DNA of 64,000 nt from Bacillota bacterium. Lineage in GTDB: Bacteria > Bacillota > Clostridia > Christensenellales > UMGS416. The notes under the pieces are model-generated. The model saw nothing but the letters and a program-made list of their open reading frames with translations, was not told where the DNA came from and made no database searches. Location: positions 62,001-126,000 of the forward strand of contig JAEZSE010000037.1 of the NCBI GenBank assembly GCA_023421955.1, read 5' to 3'. A program made the translations under genes and the position numbers. Below, in pieces: positions 27,148-35,713 of the stretch. The first letter of the stretch is position 1, and each line of letters opens with the position of its first letter.

Positions 27148-27369
27148 ATGGCTTGTTCGCGCACCAGCAACCTTGGCCAAGACGCTCAGTGCAAATGCAC
27201 CTTTACTGATTGTGACAAATGGGGCAAGTGCTGCTCCTGCGTGTTGTTTCACCGAACGCATGGCGGGGTGCCCGGCTGCTTCTTTACCGAAGAGGCAGAA
27301 AAAGCCGGCATTCGGGATGTGGATTACTTTATCCAGCACATCGGCATTCCGAGGAAGGAAACTCACTAG
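27148..27369 (+). CDS. Cys-rich small protein (DUF6485-like)
   Basis: A 73-residue protein with eight cysteines, arranged as CKC, C, CCSC and a late GCFF. The pattern CTFTDCDKWGKCCSCVLFHR followed by PGCFF matches the DUF6485 family of anaerobes, which probably binds a metal or iron-sulfur cluster. GGAGG lies 6 bases before the ATG at 27148. It stands alone between VanW and gapA. Function unknown. Confidence 0.85.
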   Translation: MACSRTSNLGQDAQCKCTFTDCDKWGKCCSCVLFHRTHGGVPGCFFTEEAEKAGIRDVDYFIQHIGIPRKETH

Positions 27370-27386
27370 GATAGCGACAGCTTTTG

Positions 27387-27412
27387 CGGGACAAAAGACG
27401 TCCCTGTGGGAC
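27387..27412 (+). promoter_or_regulatory. CggR-like operator upstream of gapA
   Basis: CGGGAC (27387-27392), six bases, CGTC, four bases, TGGGAC (27407-27412). The spacing equals that of the Bacillus subtilis CggR operator (CGGGAC-N6-TGTC-N4-CGGGAC), with the last TGTC not conserved. It abuts the -35 box of the gapA promoter. No cggR gene is in the window. Confidence 0.45.
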
Positions 27413-27414
27413 AC

Positions 27415-27444
27415 TTGTCAACCGCATGGCAATTGGTATATAAT
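27415..27444 (+). promoter_or_regulatory. gapA promoter
   Basis: -35 TTGTCA (27415-27420), 18-base spacer, -10 TATAAT (27439-27444). A second TATAAT at 27463-27468 lacks a good -35. Confidence 0.7.
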
Positions 27445-27508
27445 TCTCGCGGTGGAAGACGCTATAATAAATCAAAATGGTTATTTTCAAATTCAGGAGG
27501 TATAGATC

Positions 27509-28528
27509 ATGGCAATCAAGGTTGGCATCAACGGCTTCGGGCGCATCGGCCGCCTGGTGTTCCGCGCGGCAATGGAAAGCGGCAAGGTGGAAGTGGTGGG
27601 CATCAACGATCCCTTCATGACGCTGGATTATGTGGCCTACATGCTGCGTTATGACTCCATCCATGGCAAATTCCAGGGCGACATCTCCTTCACCGCCGAC
27701 AAGCTCGTGGTGAACGGCCACGAAATCAGCTTCTTCGCCGTGAAGAACCCAGACGAGATCCCGTGGAAGGATTGCGGCGCCGAATACGTGGTGGAATCCA
27801 CCGGCGTGTTCACCGCCCAGGACAAGGCTTCGCTGCACCTGAAGGGCGGCGCCAAGAAGGTCGTCATCTCCGCCCCCGCCAAGGACAAGGAAACCCCCAC
27901 CTTCGTGATGGGCGTGAACCACAAGGATTACAAGCCCGACATGACCGTGGTCTCCAACGCCAGCTGCACGACCAACTGCCTGGCCCCCCTCACCAAGGTC
28001 ATCAACGACGCGTTCGGCATTGAGGAAGGCCTGATGACGACCGTGCACAGCACCACCGCCACCCAGAAGACGGTGGACGGCCCCTCCGCCAAAGACTGGC
28101 GCGGCGGCCGCGCTGCCTCCAACAACATCATCCCCAGCAGCACCGGCGCAGCTAAGGCCGTCACGCTGGTCATCCCCGAGCTCAAGGGCAAGCTCACCGG
28201 CATGGCGTTCCGCGTGCCCACACTGGATGTGTCCGTGGTGGACCTCACCGTCAAGCTGGCCAAGCCCACCTCCTATGAGGAGATTTGCAAGGTTGTGAAG
28301 GAAGCCAGTGAAAACGAGCTCAAGGGCATCCTGGGCTACACCGACGAAGACCTGGTCTCCACCGACTTCATCCATGACGCCCGCACGTCGATCTTCGACT
28401 CCAAGGCTGGCATCATGCTGAATCCCACCTTCGTGAAGCTCGTCGCTTGGTACGACAACGAGTGGGGCTATTCCAACAAGGTTGTGGACTTGATCGAGTA
28501 TATGGCTGGTGTGGACGCGAAGGCGTAA
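27509..28528 (+). CDS. gapA: Glyceraldehyde-3-phosphate dehydrogenase, type I
   Basis: Glycolytic enzyme of 339 residues that oxidises glyceraldehyde 3-phosphate to 1,3-bisphosphoglycerate with NAD. The Rossmann start INGFGRIGRLVFR, the catalytic Cys in SNASCTTNCLAP and the C-terminal WYDNEWGYSNKVVDL are all present. AGGAGG precedes the ATG. It has its own promoter and terminator and is monocistronic; the usual cggR, pgk and tpi neighbours are missing. Codon use is strongly biased to C-ending codons, as expected for a highly expressed gene. Confidence 0.98.
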   Translation: MAIKVGINGFGRIGRLVFRAAMESGKVEVVGINDPFMTLDYVAYMLRYDSIHGKFQGDISFTADKLVVNGHEISFFAVKNPDEIPWKDCGAEYVVESTGVFTAQDKASLHLKGGAKKVVISAPAKDKETPTFVMGVNHKDYKPDMTVVSNASCTTNCLAPLTKVINDAFGIEEGLMTTVHSTTATQKTVDGPSAKDWRGGRAASNNIIPSSTGAAKAVTLVIPELKGKLTGMAFRVPTLDVSVVDLTVKLAKPTSYEEICKVVKEASENELKGILGYTDEDLVSTDFIHDARTSIFDSKAGIMLNPTFVKLVAWYDNEWGYSNKVVDLIEYMAGVDAKA

Positions 28529-28551
28529 GCAACAAGCTCATTGCAACACAA

Positions 28552-28582
28552 AACCGGTCTGGGAAACCAGGCCGGTTTTTTT
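28552..28582 (+). terminator. gapA intrinsic terminator
   Basis: An 11-bp stem (AACCGGTCTGG / CCAGGCCGGTT, one G-U pair) closed by a GAAA tetraloop and followed by a T-run. Confidence 0.9.
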
Positions 28583-28784
28583 GTGCTTATAAACAGTGAT
28601 AAACCGATCGTCATTTATATCAATAACCATGTGCCTCAACCAAAGTGAAAACCAATACCGCTGTAGTCAGATAAGCACTGCACCATATGGCAAATGCCCT
28701 GCGGCTTACCCTTCCTAAACCCATTGATTTCCAACTTTATGATTGATATTATTAGTGCAAAGGAAAATGTTGAGGGAGCATGGT

Positions 28785-30026
28785 ATGAAAAAGCTGAACG
28801 TGCCATTCAGAAATGCGATTGCCACGGCCACATTGTTTGGTTTCCTGGTTACTGCTGCAGCATGTTCCTCACAGGCGGGATTCACTGCAACAACTACTCC
28901 AACCCCGGACGCAGTTCCCACGGTTGTGGAAACGAAAGCACCCACCCCCTCCCCTACGGCGGAACCAACGTTGACCGCAGAACCAGCAGCTGAACCTGTG
29001 CCTCATCCTGCCCCCTCTGCCGAACCACTGCCAGCAGAATACTCGAAGCTGGATGGCTCGCAAAACAATTACGGCACTTATCCCAACATCGTTGAGACAG
29101 ATGCCGGGCTGTTTTACATCAATGCCGCATCGCTGACAGAGGATGGCAACAACTTGTACCGCATTGACCCCGACGGGGGCAACCGTACCGCCATCCTGAC
29201 GTTGGAGCAGGGGACCCGGCTCTATAAGAAGACCAGGCGGAATGCAATCGTGTTCCAACCACAAAACGTGTTGTATGTGAAGGACGGGCTCATCTACTTT
29301 ATTTGCCAGACAAGAGAGCGTGTAGAGGGCAGTTTTGGCCAGTTTCATGGGGAATACATCTGCAGCATTGATTTCAAAGGCAAAGACCTGAAAGTCGTCG
29401 AAGAACTCGTGAAACCAGGCGACCAGCAGAGATTTGATGAGTGGCGCTTTGAGCATTATGAGAACTTCTTCTCCTACTACAAGGTTCAGGGGGTCAGCAT
29501 TCCCATTGTTGCCGATGGGTGGGAATTCACCCTTGAGGACGGGAAGATCATGAAGCGGAAGCCGAACGGCTCGGCAGAGGCATTGGTCATAGCGGATCCT
29601 GAGATCTATCGGTTCACTGTGCAGAATGGCTGGATCTATTTCGAGAAGGTGAACCAGAACGGAATCTTCCGGATTACCACCGACGGCAAGGGCTTGACGC
29701 GCGTTGGCGATACGGATAATTTCTTCCATGAGCTATCAGGGTTCACCGTGGTCGGTGATTGGATTTTCTATCTCGGGGAGAATAAAGAGACACGGGAGCA
29801 GTCGCTGCACAGGCTCAAGACCGACGGATCGGAAGACGTAGAAATTGTGACGCAGCTCAGGCCATACAGTTTTCAGATTGTCAACGGCCGGCTATTCTAC
29901 AACACCGTTGCGATATCCAAGCGGCTGGATAACGGAGCTGTCATGTATGAGGTCAACTGGAACCTGCGCGTCATGAATTTGGATGGCACAGGCGACCGGG
30001 CGATCGACACGCAGTTAGTAGAATAA
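28785..30026 (+). CDS. Lipoprotein with DUF5050-like beta-propeller
   Basis: A 413-residue exported protein. A signal peptide with lipobox-like TAAAC (Cys about residue 27) is followed by a Thr/Pro/Glu linker (about 30-80), then repeated blades of the type NLYRIDPDGGNRTAIL and YRFTVQNGWIYFEKVN, which match the DUF5050/YWTD-like propellers of clostridial surface proteins. AGGGAG precedes the ATG at 28785. A terminator follows. Probably surface-anchored and ligand-binding; role unknown. Confidence 0.8.
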   Translation: MKKLNVPFRNAIATATLFGFLVTAAACSSQAGFTATTTPTPDAVPTVVETKAPTPSPTAEPTLTAEPAAEPVPHPAPSAEPLPAEYSKLDGSQNNYGTYPNIVETDAGLFYINAASLTEDGNNLYRIDPDGGNRTAILTLEQGTRLYKKTRRNAIVFQPQNVLYVKDGLIYFICQTRERVEGSFGQFHGEYICSIDFKGKDLKVVEELVKPGDQQRFDEWRFEHYENFFSYYKVQGVSIPIVADGWEFTLEDGKIMKRKPNGSAEALVIADPEIYRFTVQNGWIYFEKVNQNGIFRITTDGKGLTRVGDTDNFFHELSGFTVVGDWIFYLGENKETREQSLHRLKTDGSEDVEIVTQLRPYSFQIVNGRLFYNTVAISKRLDNGAVMYEVNWNLRVMNLDGTGDRAIDTQLVE

Positions 30027-30056
30027 AGTCGGGACGCAGCCATCTGCGATGTGTAA

Positions 30057-30084
30057 AACCGGCCGGATAACACGGCCGGTTTTT
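30057..30084 (+). terminator. Intrinsic terminator after the DUF5050-like gene
   Basis: A 9-bp perfect stem (AACCGGCCG / CGGCCGGTT), 7-nt loop and T5. Confidence 0.9.
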
Positions 30085-30123
30085 CTATCCCACGGATGAT
30101 CAGTCAGCAATGAATCCATAGCC

Positions 30124-30510
30124 TCAGCGGGCCTGGTCTCCCCCACCCTGCACTTCCCAAATCTGATAATAGCGCGAATACTGCCGGGCATCCACCTTTA
30201 TCTGCCCATCTTTGCCCTGGAAGAGATACACATCATCCTCCAGCTTTTCCTGAAACTCCACAAGATAAGTGGCCTCAATATGGGCAAACAGCTCGCTGTG
30301 CCGGCCGGTCTTGGTTAAAAATGTGGCCGGATCTTCTTTGATCTGCGCATATGGCACGTCAACAGCTTGGAGCTGCCAAACCCCCTTCCACACCGGGATG
30401 GGGTTGCCCTCCTGGAAGATTGTGGTATGATTGATCAGCACCACCGCACCAGTCATCAGCACGGCCACAATGGCGATCATTACAAAGGTGGATACGCGCT
30501 TGCCCTTCAT
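30124..30510 (-). CDS. Hypothetical single-pass membrane protein
   Basis: A 128-residue protein with a short basic N-terminus, one membrane helix (about residues 7-29) and an extracytoplasmic domain of about 95 residues containing the pattern ATFLTKTGRHSELFAHIEAT. I do not recognise a family. The start at 30510 has AGGAG at 6 bases. It diverges from the GNAT gene and has an extended -10 promoter at 30538. Confidence 0.7.
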   Translation of the reverse strand: MKGKRVSTFVMIAIVAVLMTGAVVLINHTTIFQEGNPIPVWKGVWQLQAVDVPYAQIKEDPATFLTKTGRHSELFAHIEATYLVEFQEKLEDDVYLFQGKDGQIKVDARQYSRYYQIWEVQGGGDQAR

Positions 30511-30537
30511 CGGCATCTCCTGACATATACTGTGTTT

Positions 30538-30543
30538 ATTATA
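30538..30543 (-). promoter_or_regulatory. Extended -10 element for the gene at 30510
   Basis: On the minus strand TGGTATAAT: a TATAAT with TG one base upstream. The -35 is poor, as is usual for extended -10 promoters. Confidence 0.5.
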
Positions 30544-30607
30544 CCAAAACTTCACGCCCATAAACAGAGGAACAATTGCAGCAGAATTGCGGGAGGAACA
30601 AGCCGGG

Positions 30608-31108
30608 ATGGATGAATCGGATATCGCCCTTCAAACTAAAACTATCGGGGAAGAAAGTGCGGCAGCTGTTCTGGAAGTTTACCGCCAATGTGAGGATTTT
30701 CTGGCGCTGGGGCCGGTGGCCAAAGCGTCGATGGAGATGGTGCTGGAAGACCTGCGGCACTCCAGAGAGATTGGCGGCAAGTTCTGCGGCATCTTCGTGA
30801 ATGGCGAATTGGCAGGGATCGTGGACTATGTGCCAAACCGGTTTGAGGGCAGCGACGGAACGGCGTTCCTGAGCTTGCTGATGATCGCCAAGCCGTGGCG
30901 CGGCGCGGGCCTGGGCGGCCAGGTGGTGGAAACTGTTGAGCAGGAAATGCGGCGATGCGGCGCGCACACTGTGCTTTCCGGTGTGCAGGCCAATAATCCC
31001 TCCGCCATCCGATTCTGGCAAAGGATGGGGTATCGGATCACCGGCGGGCCGGACTTGCAGCCGGACGGTACGGTTTGTTATTCGCTGGAGAAAAAACTGA
31101 TGGAATGA
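30608..31108 (+). CDS. GNAT-family N-acetyltransferase
   Basis: A 166-residue acetyl-CoA-dependent acetyltransferase. The acetyl-CoA loop reads KPWRGAGLGGQVVE and the C-terminal NPSAIRFWQRMGYRI is the standard motif B. GGAGG lies 12 bases before the ATG at 30608, a rather long spacing. A TTG at 30587 is a weaker alternative. Substrate unknown. A hairpin follows the stop. Confidence 0.85.
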   Translation: MDESDIALQTKTIGEESAAAVLEVYRQCEDFLALGPVAKASMEMVLEDLRHSREIGGKFCGIFVNGELAGIVDYVPNRFEGSDGTAFLSLLMIAKPWRGAGLGGQVVETVEQEMRRCGAHTVLSGVQANNPSAIRFWQRMGYRITGGPDLQPDGTVCYSLEKKLME

Positions 31109-31112
31109 AAGA

Positions 31113-31139
31113 AGCCCGGTGGTATCCCACCGGACTTTT
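31113..31139 (+). terminator. Probable terminator after the GNAT gene
   Basis: AGCCCGGTGG / CCACCGGACT stem with one mismatch, TATC loop and T4. Weak U-run. Confidence 0.65.
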
Positions 31140-31171
31140 CAGATTGAACCAGATCAGAAACCGGTGATACT

Positions 31172-31323
31172 ATCCCCCCCCTCATCGCATTGCTTTGCAA
31201 TGCTCGGCTTTGCTCTTGTATCGGTTCTGCCGACACTACGCAAAGCCGGAGGCTAAGGCCCGTCGCTGCGGCGACATCCCCCCTTAGTCGCCGATACCGT
31301 ATCGGCTAAGGGAGGGTAGGGAT
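31172..31323 (+). repeat. Hairpin repeat family A, copy 1
   Basis: About 150 non-coding bases starting ATCCCCCCCTCATCGCATTG. It is about 85 percent identical to 35714-35828 over the first 112 bases. It has two hairpins: GTCGC-TGCG-GCGAC (31262-31275) and GCCGATA-CCG-TATCGGC (31290-31306), the latter framed by CCCTTA/TAAGGG. The arms differ from those in the other copies while pairing is kept. Confidence 0.75.
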
Positions 31324-31381
31324 ATCACTATCTCCCACACCCTCCCTAAAGACGTTGCGTTGAATACCACTGGCTGAGAAG

Positions 31382-31807
31382 TTACTTTAGCGCAAAATGC
31401 TCGCTATCGATCATTGGTTTCATGTCGCACAGGCAGAATGGGTGCCCGGCGGGGTCAAGCATGACCCTCCAATCCTCGGAAAACTGCTGCGCTGCGACGG
31501 TTGCGCCGCACTGGATGGCATGTTGAACCGCTTTTTCCAGATCATTCACGGCGAAGTCCATATGTGCCATTGTTTGTTGCGCATCCGGCTCATCCGGCCA
31601 TACCGGCGGAACATACTCGGGATTCCGTTGAAACAAGACGCAAGGATAGGCTCCCTGATTGGTGCCGGGTGCGTAGATACAGGCAAAATCCTCACCGAGA
31701 GGCAGTGTCTCCCACTTGAGCAGCGCCCCGTAGAATTTCGCCAACTCATGTGGGTCTTTGCAGTCCACCGTGAAGGAGTAGAGCTTGATTTCCAATGCAT
31801 CGTCCAT
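31382..31807 (-). CDS. VOC-family (glyoxalase/bleomycin-resistance fold) protein
   Basis: A 141-residue cytoplasmic protein with two beta-alpha-beta-beta-beta units: the first begins KLYSFTVDCKDPHELAKFYG, the second HMDFAVNDLEKAVQHAIQCG. The C-terminal MLDPAGHPFCLCD is the usual closing strand pair. GGAGG stands about 10 bases before the ATG. It is a solitary gene between hairpin repeats. Members act in dioxygenase chemistry or drug binding; nothing in context decides. Confidence 0.88.
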   Translation of the reverse strand: MDDALEIKLYSFTVDCKDPHELAKFYGALLKWETLPLGEDFACIYAPGTNQGAYPCVLFQRNPEYVPPVWPDEPDAQQTMAHMDFAVNDLEKAVQHAIQCGATVAAQQFSEDWRVMLDPAGHPFCLCDMKPMIDSEHFALK

Positions 31808-31885
31808 AAGGTGGGAGCCTCCTCGTGTTCTGAAATGGCTTGGATGGAGTAAATAAGCGCGGGTTGGGTCTGAGTTACGAAAGAG

Positions 31886-31998
31886 AGCGGGCCGGGACTG
31901 AGCCCAATGCGATCGCTACGCGAATCGCAACGGCAATTGCCCGCACATTTGCTGCGCAAAAATGCTACACAATTGCCGGGGTAATACCCGGCCCCTAC
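31886..31998. repeat. Repeat family B element ending GGCCCCTAC
   Basis: Begins GCGGGCCGGGACTGAGCCC and ends ACCCGGCCCCTAC, so the two ends are complementary (GGGCCGGG / CCCGGCCC). The same start and end occur at 46979-47053. Non-coding, MITE-like. Confidence 0.55.
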
Positions 31999-32019
31999 AG
32001 AAAATGAAAGAACAATCCC

Positions 32020-32094
32020 TACCCTCCCTTAAGTCGGTGCGTCTAGCACCGACGTCTAAGGGGGGATGCCGCCCTCAGGCGGCAGGGGGGATCT
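32020..32094 (-). repeat. Hairpin repeat family A, partial inverted copy 3
   Basis: Reverse complement of the right half of family A. It keeps TCCCCCCTTAG and TAAGGGAGGGTAGGGA flanks but carries a different inner hairpin (GTCGGTGC / GCACCGAC), and a GCCGCC/GGCGGC hairpin beside it. Confidence 0.65.
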
Positions 32095-32099
32095 GCACT

Positions 32100-34058
32100 C
32101 TAGCAGCTCCGGATCCACACAATCATTTCACCGGGCTGGCGGTTGCCCCACAGGCAGTAGGGCACAGCCTTAATGGTCTGCGGCGAGGCGCTCCTTTTTG
32201 CTACGCGGTAAAGGCCGCCCTCCCAGGGGTCGTCTCGCAATGCCGCTCCCTGCACGGTCAGCACGCCACCCAGAATGGAGCCATCCCACTTTGCGGTGAG
32301 CAATGCATCGGTGGGCAATGAGATTGCCGCCAGATCGCTGCCGCAATCGGCCTCCTCCAGGCAGAACACCACTGGGCCCCGGCGGATCGACACCTTGCCG
32401 GCATCGGCACGCACCAGCGGGTTGGCCTCAATGAGCTCCACCGGCATATCAAGGGTGAGCGTGACCGTGTCGCCGTCACGCCAGGCACGGCGCAAGCGCA
32501 CATAACCGTCTGCTTCGGCCAAGGCGGGCTGCTCGGCTCCATTCACAGCGATGGCAGCCTTGTGGCACCAGCCGGGGATGCGCAACGCCAGCGAAAACTC
32601 TTTGGCCTCAGCCAGGCCCACAGTGAAGCGGACCTGGCCATCCCACGGATAGTCGGACTGCTGGCTGAGCTTCACGGCTGCGCCGCCCACAGTGGCAGTA
32701 AGCTCGCTACCAATGTATTGGTGCACAATCAGTTCATCGCCGGCCACGGTGCAGATGTATTTGCCCAGCGAGGCCAGCAGCCTTGCCAGGTTGGGCGGGC
32801 AGCAGGCGCAGCCAAACCACTTTTGGCGCACGGCCTTCACATGCTTGCGGCCGGCATTCTTCTCGCTGGCTTCCGGCCACACGTCCATCGGGTTCACATA
32901 GAAATAGTGCTTGCCATCTTTGGACATGGAGCCCACGATGAGGTTGAAGAGCGCCGTCTCGACTACATCGGCATATTCCCGGCGGTTTTCCAGCTTCAGC
33001 ATCTGCCAGGCGAAGAAGATCAAGCCCACCGAGGCGCAGGTCTCGTTGTAGACGGTGTCGTTGGGCAGGTCGTAATCAAAGGAGAAGGCCTCGCCGTGGT
33101 GCGTGGAGCCGATGCCGCCGATCACATAGAGCTGCTTGTCCACGATGTTGCGCCACACTGCCCGGCAGGCCTTGAGCATCTCCTCATCGCCGGTCTTGAT
33201 CGCCACATCTGCCATGCCGGTGAGCAGATAGACCTGGCGCACAGCGTGGCCCACGGCAGTGTCGTGTTCACGGACGGGTTTGTGGGCCTGGTTGTATTCC
33301 CGGTCAATGGCCGGATCGCGGCCGATGTGGCCGGTCCAGTAAGATTTCTTACCCCGCTTCTCCCACTCGGCGGTGAAGTAGTAGGGATCGCCGCCGCGCA
33401 TGTCCAGGAAGAACTGCGCCAGCTTCAGATAGCGCTGCTCGCCGGTGACCTCATAGAGCCGGGCAAGCGCCAGCTCCACTTCCTCGTGGCCGTCATAGCC
33501 CTTGAGCTTGCCCTCCTCAGGCCCAAAGGTGCTGTCGATGTTGTCGGCGATGCGGCAGACAATGTCCAGCAAATCGCGCCTGCCGGTGGCCTGGTGCCAG
33601 GCCACGCCGGCCTCGATCAGATGCCCGGCCACATAAAGCTCATGGCACTCATACAGGTTGGTCCAGCGCTCGCCCTTGGCGGTGGTGGTAAAGTAGGAAT
33701 TGAGATAGCCGTCGGGCTGCTGGGCCGCGCCCAAGAGCTGGATGGCCTCGACGGCCGCAGCCTCCATCGCCGGGTCCGGCTTGGTGTGTAGGCTGTAGGC
33801 CACGGCTTCCAGCCACTTGGCCACGTCGGAGTCTTGAAACACCATGCCCTGGAACTGCCCCTGCTCCAGTCCTGCGGATTTCCGCAGGTTGGCCATGCAG
33901 TAGCTGGGCTCGGCATCGGCGATGCGGTCGTTCAGCGCCTCCCACTGGTAGGGGAGCACGACGTCGCGCACCAGTTGCTGATAGGGCTGCCAGAAGCGGT
34001 CGCCAATGGCAACCGCATCTAGCGGCAGCTCATGAAACTTTTGCAGGTTGTCACTCAT
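32100..34058 (-). CDS. Beta-L-arabinofuranosidase-type glycoside hydrolase (GH127)
   Basis: A 652-residue (alpha/alpha)6-barrel enzyme related to HypBA1. The zinc-binding and catalytic residues of that family are visible: Glu and Cys in NETCASVG, and the Cys pair in CACCPPN, where the first of the pair is the nucleophile in HypBA1. It probably removes terminal beta-L-arabinofuranose. No signal peptide, so intracellular. AGGAG precedes the ATG at 34058; a GTG at 34085 overlapping the previous stop has no site. It follows the GH51 gene by 23 bases. Confidence 0.9.
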   Translation of the reverse strand: MSDNLQKFHELPLDAVAIGDRFWQPYQQLVRDVVLPYQWEALNDRIADAEPSYCMANLRKSAGLEQGQFQGMVFQDSDVAKWLEAVAYSLHTKPDPAMEAAAVEAIQLLGAAQQPDGYLNSYFTTTAKGERWTNLYECHELYVAGHLIEAGVAWHQATGRRDLLDIVCRIADNIDSTFGPEEGKLKGYDGHEEVELALARLYEVTGEQRYLKLAQFFLDMRGGDPYYFTAEWEKRGKKSYWTGHIGRDPAIDREYNQAHKPVREHDTAVGHAVRQVYLLTGMADVAIKTGDEEMLKACRAVWRNIVDKQLYVIGGIGSTHHGEAFSFDYDLPNDTVYNETCASVGLIFFAWQMLKLENRREYADVVETALFNLIVGSMSKDGKHYFYVNPMDVWPEASEKNAGRKHVKAVRQKWFGCACCPPNLARLLASLGKYICTVAGDELIVHQYIGSELTATVGGAAVKLSQQSDYPWDGQVRFTVGLAEAKEFSLALRIPGWCHKAAIAVNGAEQPALAEADGYVRLRRAWRDGDTVTLTLDMPVELIEANPLVRADAGKVSIRRGPVVFCLEEADCGSDLAAISLPTDALLTAKWDGSILGGVLTVQGAALRDDPWEGGLYRVAKRSASPQTIKAVPYCLWGNRQPGEMIVWIRSC

Positions 34059-34081
34059 TGAAGCCTTCTCCTTGCTGTCAT

Positions 34082-35557
34082 TCACTGGATTTTGATGGCC
34101 GCAACGCTCATGGGCGGCAGTGTGGCACGCACGGCACCTCCGGCCACAGACACAGCCAGCGCCTGCGGGCGGACGGCATCGGGAGCTTCAAAGGTGTTGC
34201 GGGCATCCATCGCCTCACCGGTAAGCACGCGGCCAGACGCGCTTGCAGCGGCGATGCCATCCAGCACGCAGTCCAGCGCGGCTTCCCGCTGCGGGTCCAG
34301 GTTGCAGACGGTGAGCAATACGGAGCCATCCTCCGCCCTGGAGGCCGAGGCGTGCAGCTGGGGTACGGCGCCCTCACCGAAGCGGTATTGGCCGGCATCC
34401 AGCGCAACGGGCAGCAGCGTGGCACCCTGGTGGCCTTTGTACATCTCGAACACATGATAGGTGGGCGTGAGCACCATTTTAGCGCCCTCGGTCAGGATCA
34501 CCGCCTGCAGCACGTTGATGATCTGGGCGATGTTGGCCACGCGCACGCGGTCGGCGTGGTTGTTGAAGATGTTGAGATTGATGCCGGCCACCAGCGCGTC
34601 ACGCACGGTGTTCTGCTGGTAGAGGAAGCCGGGGTTGGTGCCGGGCTCCACGTCATACCAGGTGCCCCATTCGTCTACAACCATCGCCACGCGCTTCTCC
34701 GGGTCGTATTGATCCATGATGGCAGAGTGCTTGGTGACCAGCTCTTCCATCACCAGCGTGCGCTGCATTGTGGAGAACCATTGGTCCTCCCCAAAGCCGG
34801 TGGCAGCGCCCTTGTGTTTCCAATCGCCGGTGGGCAGCGTGTAGTGGTGCAGGCTCAGGCCATCCATCTTGCTGCCGGCCTCGCGCATCAGCACCTCTGT
34901 CCAATTGTAGTCGAGCCCACTGGAGCCACAGGCAATGCGGAAGAGCTTGTTGCCGCCGAAGTTGCGCAGATAAGTGTTGTAGCGGCGATATTCGTCGGCA
35001 TAGTATTCGGCGCGCATGTTGCCGCCGCAACCCCAGTTTTCATTGCCCACGCCGAAGTATTTCAAGCTCCAGGGCTCCTCGCGGCCATTCTTGCGCCGCA
35101 GATCCGCCATCGGCGATACGCCGCTGAACGTCATATATTCCACCCATTCCTGCATTTCCTGCACGGTGCCGCTGCCCACGTTGCCGCAGATGTAGGGCTC
35201 GCAGCCCAATTGATCGCACAGGTCCATAAACTCATGGGTGCCGAAGCTGTTATCTTCCACCACGCCGCCCCAGTGGGTGTTGATCATGCGCTTGCGGGCT
35301 TCCTTGGGGCCGATGCCGTCTTTCCAGTGGTATTCATCGGCAAAGCAGCCGCCAGGCCAGCGCAGCATCGGGATGCCCATCGTCTTCAGGGCCTCCACTA
35401 CGTCGTTGCGGATGCCGCGGGTGTTGGGGATCGGGGAACCCTCGCCCACCCACAGGCCCTCATAGATGCAACGGCCAAGGTGCTCAGAGAAGTGGCCGTA
35501 AATGCACTTGTCGATCACGGCGCCGGGTTTGTTTGCGGAAACGGTCAGCCTGGTCAT
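34082..35557 (-). CDS. abfA: Alpha-L-arabinofuranosidase (GH51)
   Basis: A 491-residue intracellular enzyme that removes alpha-L-arabinofuranosyl groups from arabino-oligosaccharides. The acid/base Glu lies in GVGNENWGCGGN and the nucleophile Glu in VVDEWGTWYD. Length and the HFSEHLGRCIYEG start match GH51. AGGAGG precedes the ATG at 35557; a promoter lies at 35627-35655. It forms a two-gene operon with GH127 for arabinose release in the cytoplasm; no transporter or arabinose-catabolic gene is adjacent. Confidence 0.95.
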   Translation of the reverse strand: MTRLTVSANKPGAVIDKCIYGHFSEHLGRCIYEGLWVGEGSPIPNTRGIRNDVVEALKTMGIPMLRWPGGCFADEYHWKDGIGPKEARKRMINTHWGGVVEDNSFGTHEFMDLCDQLGCEPYICGNVGSGTVQEMQEWVEYMTFSGVSPMADLRRKNGREEPWSLKYFGVGNENWGCGGNMRAEYYADEYRRYNTYLRNFGGNKLFRIACGSSGLDYNWTEVLMREAGSKMDGLSLHHYTLPTGDWKHKGAATGFGEDQWFSTMQRTLVMEELVTKHSAIMDQYDPEKRVAMVVDEWGTWYDVEPGTNPGFLYQQNTVRDALVAGINLNIFNNHADRVRVANIAQIINVLQAVILTEGAKMVLTPTYHVFEMYKGHQGATLLPVALDAGQYRFGEGAVPQLHASASRAEDGSVLLTVCNLDPQREAALDCVLDGIAAASASGRVLTGEAMDARNTFEAPDAVRPQALAVSVAGGAVRATLPPMSVAAIKIQ

Positions 35558-35626
35558 GCGAATCCTCCTAAAATGTGTGTGGATGGGCTTCCGGGCCGCT
35601 GGTGCGCGGTCCGGTTTGCTAAAAAC

Positions 35627-35655
35627 AGTATACTGGCAAGGGCAGGGCACAACAA
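35627..35655 (-). promoter_or_regulatory. Probable promoter of the GH51-GH127 operon
   Basis: Minus strand: -35 TTGTTG (35650-35655), 17-base spacer, -10 TATACT (35627-35632). The -35 is weak. Confidence 0.5.
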
Positions 35656-35713
35656 GGTGTTTTGGGATTTTGACAAGGAAATTGCACAAATCTAAAGATA
35701 AGAACAGGTGGGC

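Noticed and set aside
27329..28375. 348-codon frame antisense to gapA
   Set aside because: Mirror of highly biased gapA codons; His/Gly/Val-rich product.
34058..35695. 545-codon frame antisense to the GH51 gene
   Set aside because: GH51 catalytic motifs prove the other strand; this frame has no recognisable feature.
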